From Ktedonobacter sp. SOSP1-85 (lineage in GTDB: Bacteria; Chloroflexota; Ktedonobacteria; Ktedonobacterales; Ktedonobacteraceae), in contig NZ_BNJI01000002.1 of the NCBI RefSeq assembly GCF_016587415.1, positions 1,922,001-1,986,000 of the forward strand: a stretch of DNA of 64,000 nt, in the 5' to 3' direction. The position numbers and the translations under genes were made by a program. The notes under the pieces are model-generated. The model did no database searches, was not told where the DNA came from, and worked only from the letters and a program-made list of their open reading frames with translations. Position 1 is the stretch's first letter; every line of letters begins with the position of its first letter. Positions 1 through 8,653 of this stretch are shown here, in pieces.

Positions 1-16
1 GGGATGGAGGACAGGT

Positions 17-1495
17 ATGACACAGCATCGTCAACTTATGAACTATATTGGCGGCCAGTGGACACACTCGCGAGCCGCTGAATATCTCCCAGTACGCAAT
101 CCTGCGACAGATGAGCTCCTGGCGCACGTGCCCCTTTCACCTGCTGTCGAGGTAGATACGGCCGTACAGGCTGCCCAGGCCGCCTTTGACGGTTGGCGAC
201 GTACACCCCCAACCGAGCGTATCCAATACCTCTTTAAGTTCAAGCAGCTTCTAGAAGAGCATTCAGAAGAGATTGCCCATCTGACCACGCAGGAGTGTGG
301 TAAAACGCTGGCGGAAGCTCAGGGTGAACTCTTGCGCGGCATTGAGAATGTTGAGGTCGCGACAGGCATTCCCTCTTTGATGATGGGCTATAACCTTGAG
401 GATATCGCCTCTGGCATTGATGAGCATATGTTTCGTCAGCCAGTCGGGGTGGTGGCCGCCATAACGCCTTTCAATTTTCCCGGCATGATCCCGCTCTGGT
501 TCCTACCCTATGCTATCGCCTGCGGTAACTGCTTTATCCTCAAACCATCGGAGAAAGTGCCTCTGACGATGGCGCGCGTCTTCGAACTGATTGACCAGCT
601 TGGCCTGCCAACAGGGGTCGTGAGCCTGGTCAATGGCGGCAAAGAGACCGTTGACGCGCTGCTCGATCATCCGTTGGTACGCGCTATTTCGTTTGTGGGT
701 TCCTCGCCTGTGGCAAAGTATGTCTATAGCCGGGCGGCAGCCAATGGGAAACGCGCTCAATGCCAGGGAGGCGCGAAGAACACCGTTATTGTGCTTCCCG
801 ATGCCGATATGGAGATGACTACACGTATCGTCGCTGACTCATCGTTTGGCTGCGCCGGGCAACGCTGCCTGGCTACCTCGGTCGCGATTACGGTGGGCGA
901 AGCCCGGACAGAGTTTCGCGAGCGCCTAACAGACGCGGCAGTGCAACGCAAAGTAGGATCTGGCCTGGATTCAGAGGTTGAGATGGGGCCAGTCATTACC
1001 CCTGAGAGCAAGCAACGTATCGAGTCGCTTATCGCGAAGGGCGCTGGGGAGGGCGCGGAACTGCTTGTCGATGGGCGCAATACACAGGTCAAAGGCTATG
1101 AGCGCGGGTATTTCGTGCGCCCGACACTACTTGATAATCTCGCGCCGCAAAGTGAGCTTGCGCGTACCGAGATATTTGGGCCTGTCCTCAGCCTGATACA
1201 TGTTCAGGATATCGATGCCGCCATCGAGCTGATCAATGCCTCTCCGTTTGGAAACATGGCTTGCCTGTTTACAAATAGCGGCGCCGCGGCCCGTAAGTTC
1301 CGCTATGAGGCGCGTGTGGGCAATATCGGTATCAATGTAGGCGTAGCGGCCCCGATGGCTTTCTTCCCCTTCACGGGTTGGAAGGATAGCTTTTTCGGCG
1401 ATATGCACGCTCAGGGGCGCGATGCCATTGAGTTCTATACCGAGAAGAAGGTCGTAGTTGAGCGTTGGCCTCGCGAGTGGTCACGCAAGTTCTAG
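17..1495 (+). CDS. iolA: CoA-acylating (methyl)malonate-semialdehyde dehydrogenase
   Basis: A 492-residue aldehyde dehydrogenase of the methylmalonate-semialdehyde type, which in inositol or valine breakdown oxidises a semialdehyde to an acyl-CoA in the cytoplasm. The catalytic Cys is C284 in GCAGQRCLA, and the oxyanion Asn is N153 in PFNFP. The general-base Glu of hydrolytic ALDHs (usual ELGGK motif) is absent: the equivalent stretch reads CQGGAKN. That fits the CoA-dependent subfamily, which hands the thioacyl group to CoA rather than to water. Length matches the family. A GGAGG site lies 8 nt before the ATG. The next gene begins 27 nt after its stop and is iolE-like, which points to inositol rather than valine catabolism. 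Other iol genes (iolB, C, D) would have to lie upstream of the window. Confidence 0.88.
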   Translation: MTQHRQLMNYIGGQWTHSRAAEYLPVRNPATDELLAHVPLSPAVEVDTAVQAAQAAFDGWRRTPPTERIQYLFKFKQLLEEHSEEIAHLTTQECGKTLAEAQGELLRGIENVEVATGIPSLMMGYNLEDIASGIDEHMFRQPVGVVAAITPFNFPGMIPLWFLPYAIACGNCFILKPSEKVPLTMARVFELIDQLGLPTGVVSLVNGGKETVDALLDHPLVRAISFVGSSPVAKYVYSRAAANGKRAQCQGGAKNTVIVLPDADMEMTTRIVADSSFGCAGQRCLATSVAITVGEARTEFRERLTDAAVQRKVGSGLDSEVEMGPVITPESKQRIESLIAKGAGEGAELLVDGRNTQVKGYERGYFVRPTLLDNLAPQSELARTEIFGPVLSLIHVQDIDAAIELINASPFGNMACLFTNSGAAARKFRYEARVGNIGINVGVAAPMAFFPFTGWKDSFFGDMHAQGRDAIEFYTEKKVVVERWPREWSRKF

Positions 1496-1522
1496 AGTTC
1501 TAGAAACGTGAGAGGGACGAAG

Positions 1523-2446
1523 ATGCGTATTGCTAACGCCCCCTGTTCGTGGGGAGCACTCGAATTTGACGATGTGAAGGGCGAAGGTATCACCTACGGG
1601 CGAATGCTTGATGAACTGCGTGATACAGGCTACGTTGGGACCGAGCTTGGCGATTGGGGCTTTATGCCCACTGTTCCCGCACAATTGCAATTTGAGTTGA
1701 AGCGACGCAACCTGCGTATGGTGGGTGCGTTTGTACCGGTGGCGCTGAAAGATGTGAGTTTGCATACCATCGGGGAAGCCGAGGCGCTCAAGGTTGCCCG
1801 CCTGCTGTCCGCCGTGGCCGAGGAGGAAGATCAGTCGCCCTTCCTTATTCTCGCTGATGCCAATGGAACAGAGCCGGAGCGTACTCGCAATGCGGGGCAT
1901 GTCACAAACGAGATGGGGCTGAGCGCGGCACAATGGACCACCTTCGCCCGTGGAGCTGAACGCATTGCGCGCAGGGTACGTGAGGAGACTGGCATGCCAA
2001 CAGTCTTCCATCATCATTGTGCTGGCTACGTCGAGACGCCACAGGAGATTGAACGCTTGCTGGATATGACTGATCCCGAACTCTTAGGGTTAGTCTTTGA
2101 TACCGGGCATTACCTCTATGGTTCAGGGGACATCGATGGTCAAAGGGTATTGGAAGGGCTTGAGCGCTTTGGGAAGCGTATTCAGCACGTCCACTTTAAA
2201 GATTGTCATCCTCTGGTTGCCCGGCAAGCGCGCTCCGAAGGTTGGGATTATTTTACGGCAGTGCGCAATGGGGTATTTTGCGAACTGGGGCAGGGCAGCG
2301 TCCCGTTTGAGGTGGTACGCGACTGGCTACACGGACGCGGCTATGATGGCTGGATTGTCGTTGAGCAGGACGTTCTGCCTGGTATGGGGAGCCCTAAAGA
2401 GAGCGCTCAGCGCAATCGGGCCTATCTGAAGGCAATCGGGCTGTAA
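1523..2446 (+). CDS. iolE: Inosose dehydratase-like TIM-barrel protein (IolE family)
   Basis: A 307-residue xylose-isomerase-like TIM barrel. It opens with an APCSWGALEF segment typical of IolE. It has FHHHCAGYVET (metal/substrate His cluster), LGLVFDTGHYLYGSGD, IQHVHFKDC and a C-terminal VVEQD, which together match the metal-binding layout of 2-keto-myo-inositol dehydratase. The expected reaction is dehydration of scyllo-inosose. The first possible start is a GTG at 1508. The ATG at 1523 is preferred because AGAGGG sits 6 nt before it and the IolE-type sequence starts there. It lies between the iolA-like and iolG-like genes, which supports the assignment. IolH or another sugar-phosphate isomerase/epimerase activity cannot be excluded from sequence alone. 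Confidence 0.78.
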   Translation: MRIANAPCSWGALEFDDVKGEGITYGRMLDELRDTGYVGTELGDWGFMPTVPAQLQFELKRRNLRMVGAFVPVALKDVSLHTIGEAEALKVARLLSAVAEEEDQSPFLILADANGTEPERTRNAGHVTNEMGLSAAQWTTFARGAERIARRVREETGMPTVFHHHCAGYVETPQEIERLLDMTDPELLGLVFDTGHYLYGSGDIDGQRVLEGLERFGKRIQHVHFKDCHPLVARQARSEGWDYFTAVRNGVFCELGQGSVPFEVVRDWLHGRGYDGWIVVEQDVLPGMGSPKESAQRNRAYLKAIGL

Positions 2447-2464
2447 TAGAAGAAGAGGAGCCTT

Positions 2465-3484
2465 ATGTCAATAGACACCTTGCCGGTCGGTCTGATTGGT
2501 GCCGGGCGTATCGGTTTATTACACGCTCAACATTTGGCCAGACACATTCCGATGGCCAGCCTGCTCATGGTTGCCGACGCGAACGAGGAGGCCGCCAGGG
2601 AATGCGCCCGGCGCTTTGCGATACCCTATGCCACACAGAATTACCAGGCGATACTGGAAAATCCAGATATTCAAGCCGTAGTGATCTGCTCGCCAACGGA
2701 TACACATGCTCGTATGATTCAAGAGGCGGCGCAGGCTGGCAAACATGTTTTTTGTGAGAAGCCTATTGCTCTTGACCTTCCCTCGATAGATCAGGCTGTC
2801 GCGGTAGTGGCGTCTGCCGGAGTGAAATTGCAGATTGGCTTTAATCGACGCTTTGACGCGAACTATCGTCGGGTGCGCCAGGCCCTGGAGCGTCAGGAAA
2901 TTGGTCGCCCTCAGATCCTCAACATTACCAGCCGCGATCCAGGGCCGCCGCCGCTGGCCTATATTCGGGTCTCAGGTGGTCTCTTTCTTGACATGATGAT
3001 CCACGATTTTGACATGGCTCGCTTCCTGATTGATAGCGAGGTTGAGGAAGTTTTCACCATGGCGGGTGTCATGCACGATCCTGCGCTTGGAGAGGTTGGC
3101 GATGTGGATACGGCGGTGGTCATGTTGCGTTTTGCCAATGGCGCTATTGCCACAATTAACAATAGCCGCTACGCTTCCTACGGCTATGACCAGCGTGTAG
3201 AGTTGCTGGGAAGTAGCGGTGCAATTAGTATTGATAATAATTATGCCAATACGGCCATTATCAGCGATGGACAGAGCATTCGGCGCGACCTTCCATTACA
3301 TTTCTTCCTCGAACGCTATAACGAGAGTTTCTTGTTGGAGATGACGGCCTTTGTCGATTCTGTATTGCACGATAGGCCTGTGCCTGTCAACGAGCAAGAT
3401 GGGCGCGCCCCGGTGGTCCTGGCTCTGGCGGCACGCCGCTCGCTGGATGAACGACGACCCATTTATCTTGATGAAATGAGATAG
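2465..3484 (+). CDS. iolG: Inositol 2-dehydrogenase (Gfo/Idh/MocA family)
   Basis: A 339-residue NAD(P)-dependent sugar/polyol dehydrogenase. The N-terminal Rossmann fold shows GLIGAGRIG at residues 9-17. The catalytic Lys is K99 in CEKPIALD, and the Asp/His pair is D176 and H180 in GGLFLDMMIHDFD, the pattern of IolG. The expected reaction is myo-inositol to scyllo-inosose, the first step of inositol breakdown. An AAGAGGAG site precedes the ATG by about 6 nt. It lies 18 nt after the iolE-like gene and 10 nt before the aldolase gene, so all four are probably one transcript. The family is broad (glucose-fructose oxidoreductases, scyllo-inositol dehydrogenases); the specificity comes mainly from context. 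Confidence 0.8.
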   Translation: MSIDTLPVGLIGAGRIGLLHAQHLARHIPMASLLMVADANEEAARECARRFAIPYATQNYQAILENPDIQAVVICSPTDTHARMIQEAAQAGKHVFCEKPIALDLPSIDQAVAVVASAGVKLQIGFNRRFDANYRRVRQALERQEIGRPQILNITSRDPGPPPLAYIRVSGGLFLDMMIHDFDMARFLIDSEVEEVFTMAGVMHDPALGEVGDVDTAVVMLRFANGAIATINNSRYASYGYDQRVELLGSSGAISIDNNYANTAIISDGQSIRRDLPLHFFLERYNESFLLEMTAFVDSVLHDRPVPVNEQDGRAPVVLALAARRSLDERRPIYLDEMR

Positions 3485-3494
3485 AGGACGCACA

Positions 3495-4643
3495 ATGACA
3501 TTGAGAATGAGCAAAGGCAAATTCGAGGGACTCAACACCTGCGCTAATGAGCACGGTTGTATTGCCGCGCTGGCAGTTGACCACCGCCAGAATCTCTTGC
3601 AAGCCATTGCGACAGCGCGCGGAGCGGAGGCAACGGCACATGATATGCAAGCCTTCAAAGCAGTGGTAGCAAAGGTTTTATCCCCATATGCCAGCGCTAT
3701 ACTCTTAGATCCAGAGTATAGCCTGATGCATGATCCTCAGAAGAAGCAAGGGAAAGACCCGCAAGCCCAGCAGCCGCTCGTTACCCCCAGCCAACATTCG
3801 CAGAAAGGGTATAACAGCGGAAAACAGAATGCACCAGGTGTTTTTGCACTGGGAATGAGCGCACACATTGCGCCTGATAAGGCTATCATGCTGGCCTATG
3901 AAAAGTCGAGCTACGATAACGGTACAGGAGATCGGCTGCCTGATCTCCTGCCGGAGTGGAGCGTGCGTCGTCTCGTCGAGGCTGGAGCCAGGGCTATCAA
4001 AATTCTCCTTTACTACAACCCCTTCGACAAAGAGCGGATCAATGTCATCAAGCAGGCCTATGTTGAGCGCATTGGTGCCGAATGCATCGCGCTAGATATG
4101 CCCTTTTTTCTTGAGCCGCTAGTATACGATAACGCCATAGGGGACGAGAAGGGGCTGGAGTTCGCGAAGAAGAAGCCCCTCTATGTTGCGCGTACCATGG
4201 AGGAGTTTTCACAGCCTCGCTATGGTGTGGACGTGCTCAAGGTCGAATTGCCAATTAACCCTCTCTTTGTGGCGCAAACGCGCGCCTTTGCTGGTGGTCA
4301 GGCAGCCTACACACGCCAGGAAGCGTTAATGCACTTACGGAAGACCGCCGATGCAACGAAACTGCCATTCATCTACTTGAGCGCGGGTATCAATAACGAG
4401 GTGTTCTGCGAAATGCTGGAATTGGCCGCCGAAGCAGGGGCGAAGTTTGCAGGTGTGCTGTGTGGGCGAGCAACCTGGCAGCAGGGCATTCAGGTGTATG
4501 CGCGAGAAGGTGTGAAAGCGTTGGAGTACTGGTTAGCGGAGCATGGCGCTCAAAATATCCAGGCGCTCAATAGGGTGCTGACCACCCATGCTAGCGCCTG
4601 GTGGGACACGTATGGTGGGAAAGGCAACATCGAGATCACATAG
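3495..4643 (+). CDS. Class I aldolase of the LacD/tagatose-1,6-bisphosphate aldolase family
   Basis: A 382-residue TIM-barrel aldolase, longer than typical LacD (about 326 residues) mainly through a polar insert near residues 80-112. The likely Schiff-base lysine is K249 in VDVLKVELP; K169 in AIKILLYYN matches the second conserved LacD lysine. LacD cleaves tagatose 1,6-bisphosphate to dihydroxyacetone phosphate and glyceraldehyde 3-phosphate. As the last gene of an inositol-like operon it may instead cleave 2-deoxy-5-keto-gluconate 6-phosphate, the step IolJ (a class II enzyme) performs elsewhere; that substitution is an inference. Start ATG 3495 has GAGGA 5 nt upstream; an in-frame ATG at 3507 is an alternative. 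No clear terminator hairpin was found after the stop. Confidence 0.72.
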   Translation: MTLRMSKGKFEGLNTCANEHGCIAALAVDHRQNLLQAIATARGAEATAHDMQAFKAVVAKVLSPYASAILLDPEYSLMHDPQKKQGKDPQAQQPLVTPSQHSQKGYNSGKQNAPGVFALGMSAHIAPDKAIMLAYEKSSYDNGTGDRLPDLLPEWSVRRLVEAGARAIKILLYYNPFDKERINVIKQAYVERIGAECIALDMPFFLEPLVYDNAIGDEKGLEFAKKKPLYVARTMEEFSQPRYGVDVLKVELPINPLFVAQTRAFAGGQAAYTRQEALMHLRKTADATKLPFIYLSAGINNEVFCEMLELAAEAGAKFAGVLCGRATWQQGIQVYAREGVKALEYWLAEHGAQNIQALNRVLTTHASAWWDTYGGKGNIEIT

Positions 4644-4997
4644 CTTGGTGTTACGTGGACGAAAAAACAGACCAACGCGGCAACACACTTCTCTTCTGGA
4701 GACACCCAGGTCAGCTTACACATCGGGTTTGATACACCAGTGACCCTCGACCCTTGCCCACCGATCTCGTTCCTATTGTAGCCTATTTTCATTCACTTCT
4801 CTGTCCCCAGAGGTCATCGTGCTTCCTTCTTTGCAACTATAAGGATGTGCATTGACCAATCATGTGCTGCTCATCCAACGCGATCACTGTCAACTTGGAT
4901 GCTTTCATAGTTTAATCACCTATTTATGTTGGCTAAATATAAGTGGGGAGACCCCCTGGATTATGCGCCTCTCGCTGCGCAGCCCTCTGTATAGCCA
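4644..4997. other. Intergenic region after the inositol-like operon
   Basis: About 350 bases without a supported gene. No strong hairpin followed by a T run was seen, so the end of the upstream operon is not defined. The 80-codon minus-strand frame at 4550-4792 overlaps the aldolase gene and looks spurious. The right side is AT-rich and leads into the promoter at 4998. Confidence 0.5.
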
Positions 4998-5026
4998 TTG
5001 ACAGCAGCGTGACATGTATTTATACT
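4998..5026 (+). promoter_or_regulatory. Sigma70-type promoter (TTGACA-N17-TATACT)
   Basis: TTGACA at 4998-5003 and TATACT at 5021-5026 are separated by 17 bases. Transcription would start near 5033, giving a leader of about 77 nt before the enolase-superfamily gene. The same -35/-10 pair and spacing occur before the sugar importer at 23152. Confidence 0.7.
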
Positions 5027-5049
5027 GTTACTGAACAGATTAGATAAAA

Positions 5050-5090
5050 ACTCATCTATTTGTTCTTCTAGAAGAAGAACTCATCTATTT
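5050..5090. promoter_or_regulatory. Operator-like site: two 12-bp direct repeats around a palindrome
   Basis: The 12-mer ACTCATCTATTT occurs twice, at 5050-5061 and 5079-5090, and brackets the perfect 14-bp palindrome TTCTTCTAGAAGAA (5063-5076). Repeat centres are 29 bp apart. The block lies in the leader just downstream of the promoter at 4998-5026, a usual place for repressor binding. No regulator gene is adjacent, so the binding protein is unknown. Confidence 0.5.
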
Positions 5091-5109
5091 AAAATTCCAG
5101 AGGATAAAG

Positions 5110-6228
5110 ATGACAATTTGTATCACGGATATTCATATCCGCCACTTTTCACTTCCCCTGGAACCACCCTTTCGAGCCTCCTGGGATCCTCAAGTACGAA
5201 CACGCTTCTCAGCGACACTGGTCGAGGTACATACCGACGCCGGCATTGTGGGTTATGGATCGGGTGACTCAATGTATGGCTTTGATCAGTTTAAGCACCT
5301 GTTTATTGGACAGGATGTTAGCCAGACCGAACGACATAGTGATGTTCTTGCCATGCTTGCGTTTCACTATGCTCGCTACTGGCCGCTGGAGATTGCCATC
5401 TGGGATGTCCTGGGCAAGGCCGCAAACCTTCCGTTGTTTCGCCTTTGGGGTGGGCATTCTAACCGTGTTCCCGCTTATTGCTCAACGGGCGAGTTGCACG
5501 ATCCTGTCCAGCGAAAGGAAGAGGTGCTCAGGTTTCGGGAACAGGGGTTCCGTGCGGTAAAGATTCGTATGCGACACGAGGAGGTTCGGCGTGACCTGGC
5601 TGTTGTAGCAGCTGTTCGTGAGGAGGTGGGAGAGACAATGGAGATCATGGTTGATGCCAATCAGGGTTGGCGTATGCCCGGCGATACGCGCCGACCGTGG
5701 GATGTCAAGCGGGCGTTACAGGTGGCGCGCGAGTTGGAGCACTATGGGGTCTACTGGCTAGAGGAGCCACTTGAACACGCGAATTTCGCGGGCCTGGCCG
5801 AGCTACGGCGTGCGACCTCGCTGCGCATCGCCGTTGGCGAGTTGAATCGCAGCCCTGCGGATTTCCGCGAGTTTGTATCTCAGGGTAGTGCCGATGTCTT
5901 ACAACCCGACGTTGTCGTCTGCGGCGGTTTTAGCCTCGGGTTAAAGGTTGCGCATCTCTGCGAGCAGCATGGGCTGCGTTTCTGCCCGCATACGTGGGGG
6001 AACGGCCTTGGGCTCATGGCGAACCTGCATTTAGCGGCCGCGACGGGGATCTGTCCCTTCCTTGAGTATCCTTTTGACCCCCCTGGCTGGACCCCTGAGC
6101 GTAGAGATTTCATTCTGGCGGACCCGGTTCTTGTATCGAAGGATGGTGATCTGGTACTTCCGGAGCAGCCAGGGTTAGGTGTTACGCTGCGTGAGGATCT
6201 TGAACAATTTGAGGTTCAGTATCCTTAG
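5110..6228 (+). CDS. Enolase-superfamily enzyme (mandelate racemase/muconate lactonizing type)
   Basis: A 372-residue enolase-superfamily protein. The N-terminal capping domain covers about residues 1-125 and the barrel the rest. Visible catalytic elements are K151-x-R153 (KIR), metal ligands D182 (VDAN), E218/E219 (LEEP) and E244 (VGE), and a D267/H294 pair (LQPD, CPHTWG). This is the layout of the mandelate-racemase subgroup, which includes many acid-sugar dehydratases. The substrate cannot be read from sequence. A CAGAGGA site lies 5 nt before the ATG. The OpuC-type importer starts 27 nt after its stop, so enzyme and transporter are probably co-transcribed, suggesting the transported compound or a derivative is the substrate. 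Confidence 0.8.
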   Translation: MTICITDIHIRHFSLPLEPPFRASWDPQVRTRFSATLVEVHTDAGIVGYGSGDSMYGFDQFKHLFIGQDVSQTERHSDVLAMLAFHYARYWPLEIAIWDVLGKAANLPLFRLWGGHSNRVPAYCSTGELHDPVQRKEEVLRFREQGFRAVKIRMRHEEVRRDLAVVAAVREEVGETMEIMVDANQGWRMPGDTRRPWDVKRALQVARELEHYGVYWLEEPLEHANFAGLAELRRATSLRIAVGELNRSPADFREFVSQGSADVLQPDVVVCGGFSLGLKVAHLCEQHGLRFCPHTWGNGLGLMANLHLAAATGICPFLEYPFDPPGWTPERRDFILADPVLVSKDGDLVLPEQPGLGVTLREDLEQFEVQYP

Positions 6229-6255
6229 ATAACCCCAAGGAGGAGGATGTTTACT

Positions 6256-7362
6256 GTGGGAGTAAAGTTTGAGAACGTTACGAAGATGTACCAGAATGGT
6301 CGGCCAGCGGTGCAAGAACTCTCGCTTGAAGTGCAGAGTGGCGAGCTGTTGGTACTGATTGGCCCTTCAGGTTGTGGTAAGACAACGACACTCCGCATGA
6401 TCAATCGTCTAGAAGAGCCGACAAGCGGAACTATTTATGTCGATGGGCACGATGTGCGCAGCTATAATCCTATTCAATTGCGGCGTGGCATTGGATACAC
6501 CATTCAACAAACTGGCCTGTTACCACATATGACGGTTGAGCAAAATATCGAGCTTGTGCCTCGGCTGCTCAAGTGGGATAAGAAGCGGCGCCAGGAGCGG
6601 ACCCGCGAGTTGCTGGATATGGTGGGCATGGATTATAAGGCCTTTGCTCATCGTTACCCTCGCCAGCTCTCTGGCGGTCAGCAGCAGCGCGTGGGCGTCT
6701 TGCGCTCCCTTGCGACCGATCCTCCGGTTATCCTGATGGACGAACCATTTGGCGCGCTTGACCCCATCAGTCGCGAGGTGCTCCAAACCGAACTCAAACG
6801 ATTGCAGGCTAAATTGCATAAAACAATTATCTTTGTCACCCACGACATCGATGAAGCTATGCGCCTGGGCGACCGCGTCGCTATCTTGCGCGATGGTCAG
6901 CTACTCCAGGTGGGCACGCCTACAGAGCTACTTCACGCACCGCAAGATGAGTTCGTTGCCAAATTCCTGGGGCGCTTCCTCTCCCTTCCTCAATCGCCTG
7001 TAGATGCGGTGAGGCAACTGATACAAACAGGAGAGTCACTTATCCTTAAAGAGCTTTCGTCTGGCGAGCGCATTGTGCAAATGGGTAGCTTCCCCTGGTG
7101 TTTTTTGATCGATGACCAGGGAGTGCTTAAGGGAGCAACATGCAAGGTACCAGAAGACCTGGAGCAGTGGAAGAGCATTATCTGGCAGGAGGCTGTCTCC
7201 ATAAAGGAGACAGATACACCCGATATCGCCCTGAAGCGGTTGATCGAGGGGGAGGCCGAGGCATTGCCCGTGGTTGATGAAGAGCGGCACCTGGTGGGGA
7301 TTATCTCGCATCGATCGGCCATTAAAGCGCTCTCAAGTGGCGTTGGGAGGGTCGGCGTATGA
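6256..7362 (+). CDS. opuCA: Quaternary-amine ABC transporter ATP-binding protein (OpuCA/ProV-like)
   Basis: The ATPase of a betaine/choline/carnitine-type importer, 368 residues from GTG 6256. Walker A is GPSGCGKTT (36-44), the signature is LSGGQQQR, and Walker B is VILMDEPFGALD. The C-terminal 110 residues look like a CBS-domain pair (PEDLEQWKS, EALPVVDEE, LVGIISHRSA), which in OpuA/OpuC proteins senses ionic strength or nucleotides. An ATG at 6247 abuts the strong AAGGAGGAGG site (6237-6246) with no spacing, whereas GTG 6256 is 9 nt away; GTG is therefore preferred. The stop overlaps the next start (ATGA), giving translational coupling. Confidence 0.85.
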   Translation: MGVKFENVTKMYQNGRPAVQELSLEVQSGELLVLIGPSGCGKTTTLRMINRLEEPTSGTIYVDGHDVRSYNPIQLRRGIGYTIQQTGLLPHMTVEQNIELVPRLLKWDKKRRQERTRELLDMVGMDYKAFAHRYPRQLSGGQQQRVGVLRSLATDPPVILMDEPFGALDPISREVLQTELKRLQAKLHKTIIFVTHDIDEAMRLGDRVAILRDGQLLQVGTPTELLHAPQDEFVAKFLGRFLSLPQSPVDAVRQLIQTGESLILKELSSGERIVQMGSFPWCFLIDDQGVLKGATCKVPEDLEQWKSIIWQEAVSIKETDTPDIALKRLIEGEAEALPVVDEERHLVGIISHRSAIKALSSGVGRVGV

Positions 7363-8015
7363 ACCAGAGTGACTTTTGGAGCATGTATGGGAACCGCATC
7401 CTGGAGGGTATCGGGCCTCATTTATTTCTGACAGGTGTCTCACTTGGACTTGGTATCCTGTTCGCTGTCCCGCTGGGGATACTCCTGACGCGCTTTCCGC
7501 GCTGGTCAGGGCCGATTATCGCCGTGGTATCAGTCCTACAGACGATTCCGAGCCTGGCATTCTTCGCGCTTGCCCTGCCGTACCTTGGCATTGGCATGCA
7601 ACCGGCCCTGGTTGTACTCTTCCTCTACTCACTGTTACCCATCTTGCGTAACACCTATGTTGGGGTGCGTGCAGTTGATGCCACGCTCATCGACGCGGCG
7701 CGGGGACAGGGCATGACCAACTGGGAAATCCTTTATCTCGTCGAGTTGCCCCTGGCCGCACCCGTCATTGTCACGGGTATTCGTCTCGCGGCGGTATACC
7801 TGGTGAGTTGGGCCACGCTCGCGTCGCTCATCGGTGCGGGGGGACTGGGCGATCTGATTTTTGCAGGTCTTGATAGCTACGATGCTAACTTGCTGATGGC
7901 CGGGGCCATTCCGACTGCGATGTTGGCATTGCTGATTGGGTTTGTGTTCGGGCTTGTCCGTCGTCTGGTAACGCCACGTGGTATCAGGAAGGAGGTACGG
8001 GCGAGATGGATTTAG
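7359..8015 (+). CDS. opuCB: Quaternary-amine ABC transporter permease 1
   Basis: A 218-residue inner-membrane permease of the OpuC type, with about five or six hydrophobic segments. The EAA-like cytoplasmic loop reads DAARGQGMTNWEILYLVELPLAAPVI, the contact site for the ATPase. Gene-end overlap with the ATPase is 4 nt (ATGA) and with the second permease 10 nt, so the three are coupled. Two related permeases in tandem are usual for OpuB/OpuC systems. Confidence 0.85.
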   Translation: MNQSDFWSMYGNRILEGIGPHLFLTGVSLGLGILFAVPLGILLTRFPRWSGPIIAVVSVLQTIPSLAFFALALPYLGIGMQPALVVLFLYSLLPILRNTYVGVRAVDATLIDAARGQGMTNWEILYLVELPLAAPVIVTGIRLAAVYLVSWATLASLIGAGGLGDLIFAGLDSYDANLLMAGAIPTAMLALLIGFVFGLVRRLVTPRGIRKEVRARWI

Positions 8016-8623
8016 GCTTGCCATATATGGCTCAACTGACGCTTCAACATCTCTATCTATCGTTTCTCGGCACGCTAGCTGGTGGTCTGGTTGGTTTCTT
8101 ACTGGCGACCTGGGTCCGACGACGGCCACGCTGGGCGAGCGTATTCATAGGCCTGGCCGAGGTTATTCAGACCATCCCCGGTATCGCGCTACTGGCCTTT
8201 CTGCTGCTCGCGTTTGGTCTAGGGGACACGACTTTAATTGTAGGATTGGCGCTCTACTCAATTTTGCCTGTGCTTCAGAACACCTATGAGGGGCTGGTAG
8301 GGGTCGACCCGGTCTATCTGGATATTGGTAAAGGCATGGGTATGACGCCTGGCGAGATCTTTCGACAGATTGAGCTGCCCCTGGCGTTTCCTGTTATCCT
8401 GGCTGGATTGCGGGTCGCGCTTGTTACCGCGATCGGTATTGCGACTATTGGTGTATTCATTGGCTCGGGAGGGCTGGGTGTCGTGATCTATCGTGGATTG
8501 CAGATCATCGATATGCCTACCATTGTGACGGGCGCTATTCCAGCTGCCTTGCTCGCGGTCCTGCTAGAGGTGGGATTGTCACTAGTGGAGCGCAGGTTAT
8601 CAAAGACCACATCGCAGCGGTAG
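8006..8623 (+). CDS. opuCD: Quaternary-amine ABC transporter permease 2
   Basis: A 205-residue permease related to its upstream neighbour. The EAA-like loop is DIGKGMGMTPGEIFRQIELP. It starts inside the last codons of the first permease (10-nt overlap; GGAGG about 14 nt upstream). It would pair with the first permease as a heterodimeric channel. Order ATPase-permease-permease-lipoprotein differs from the Bacillus opuC order (ATPase-permease-lipoprotein-permease), but all four parts are present. Confidence 0.84.
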   Translation: MDLGLPYMAQLTLQHLYLSFLGTLAGGLVGFLLATWVRRRPRWASVFIGLAEVIQTIPGIALLAFLLLAFGLGDTTLIVGLALYSILPVLQNTYEGLVGVDPVYLDIGKGMGMTPGEIFRQIELPLAFPVILAGLRVALVTAIGIATIGVFIGSGGLGVVIYRGLQIIDMPTIVTGAIPAALLAVLLEVGLSLVERRLSKTTSQR

Positions 8624-8653
8624 CATATTGTTTATCAAAGGAATAGGAGTGGT

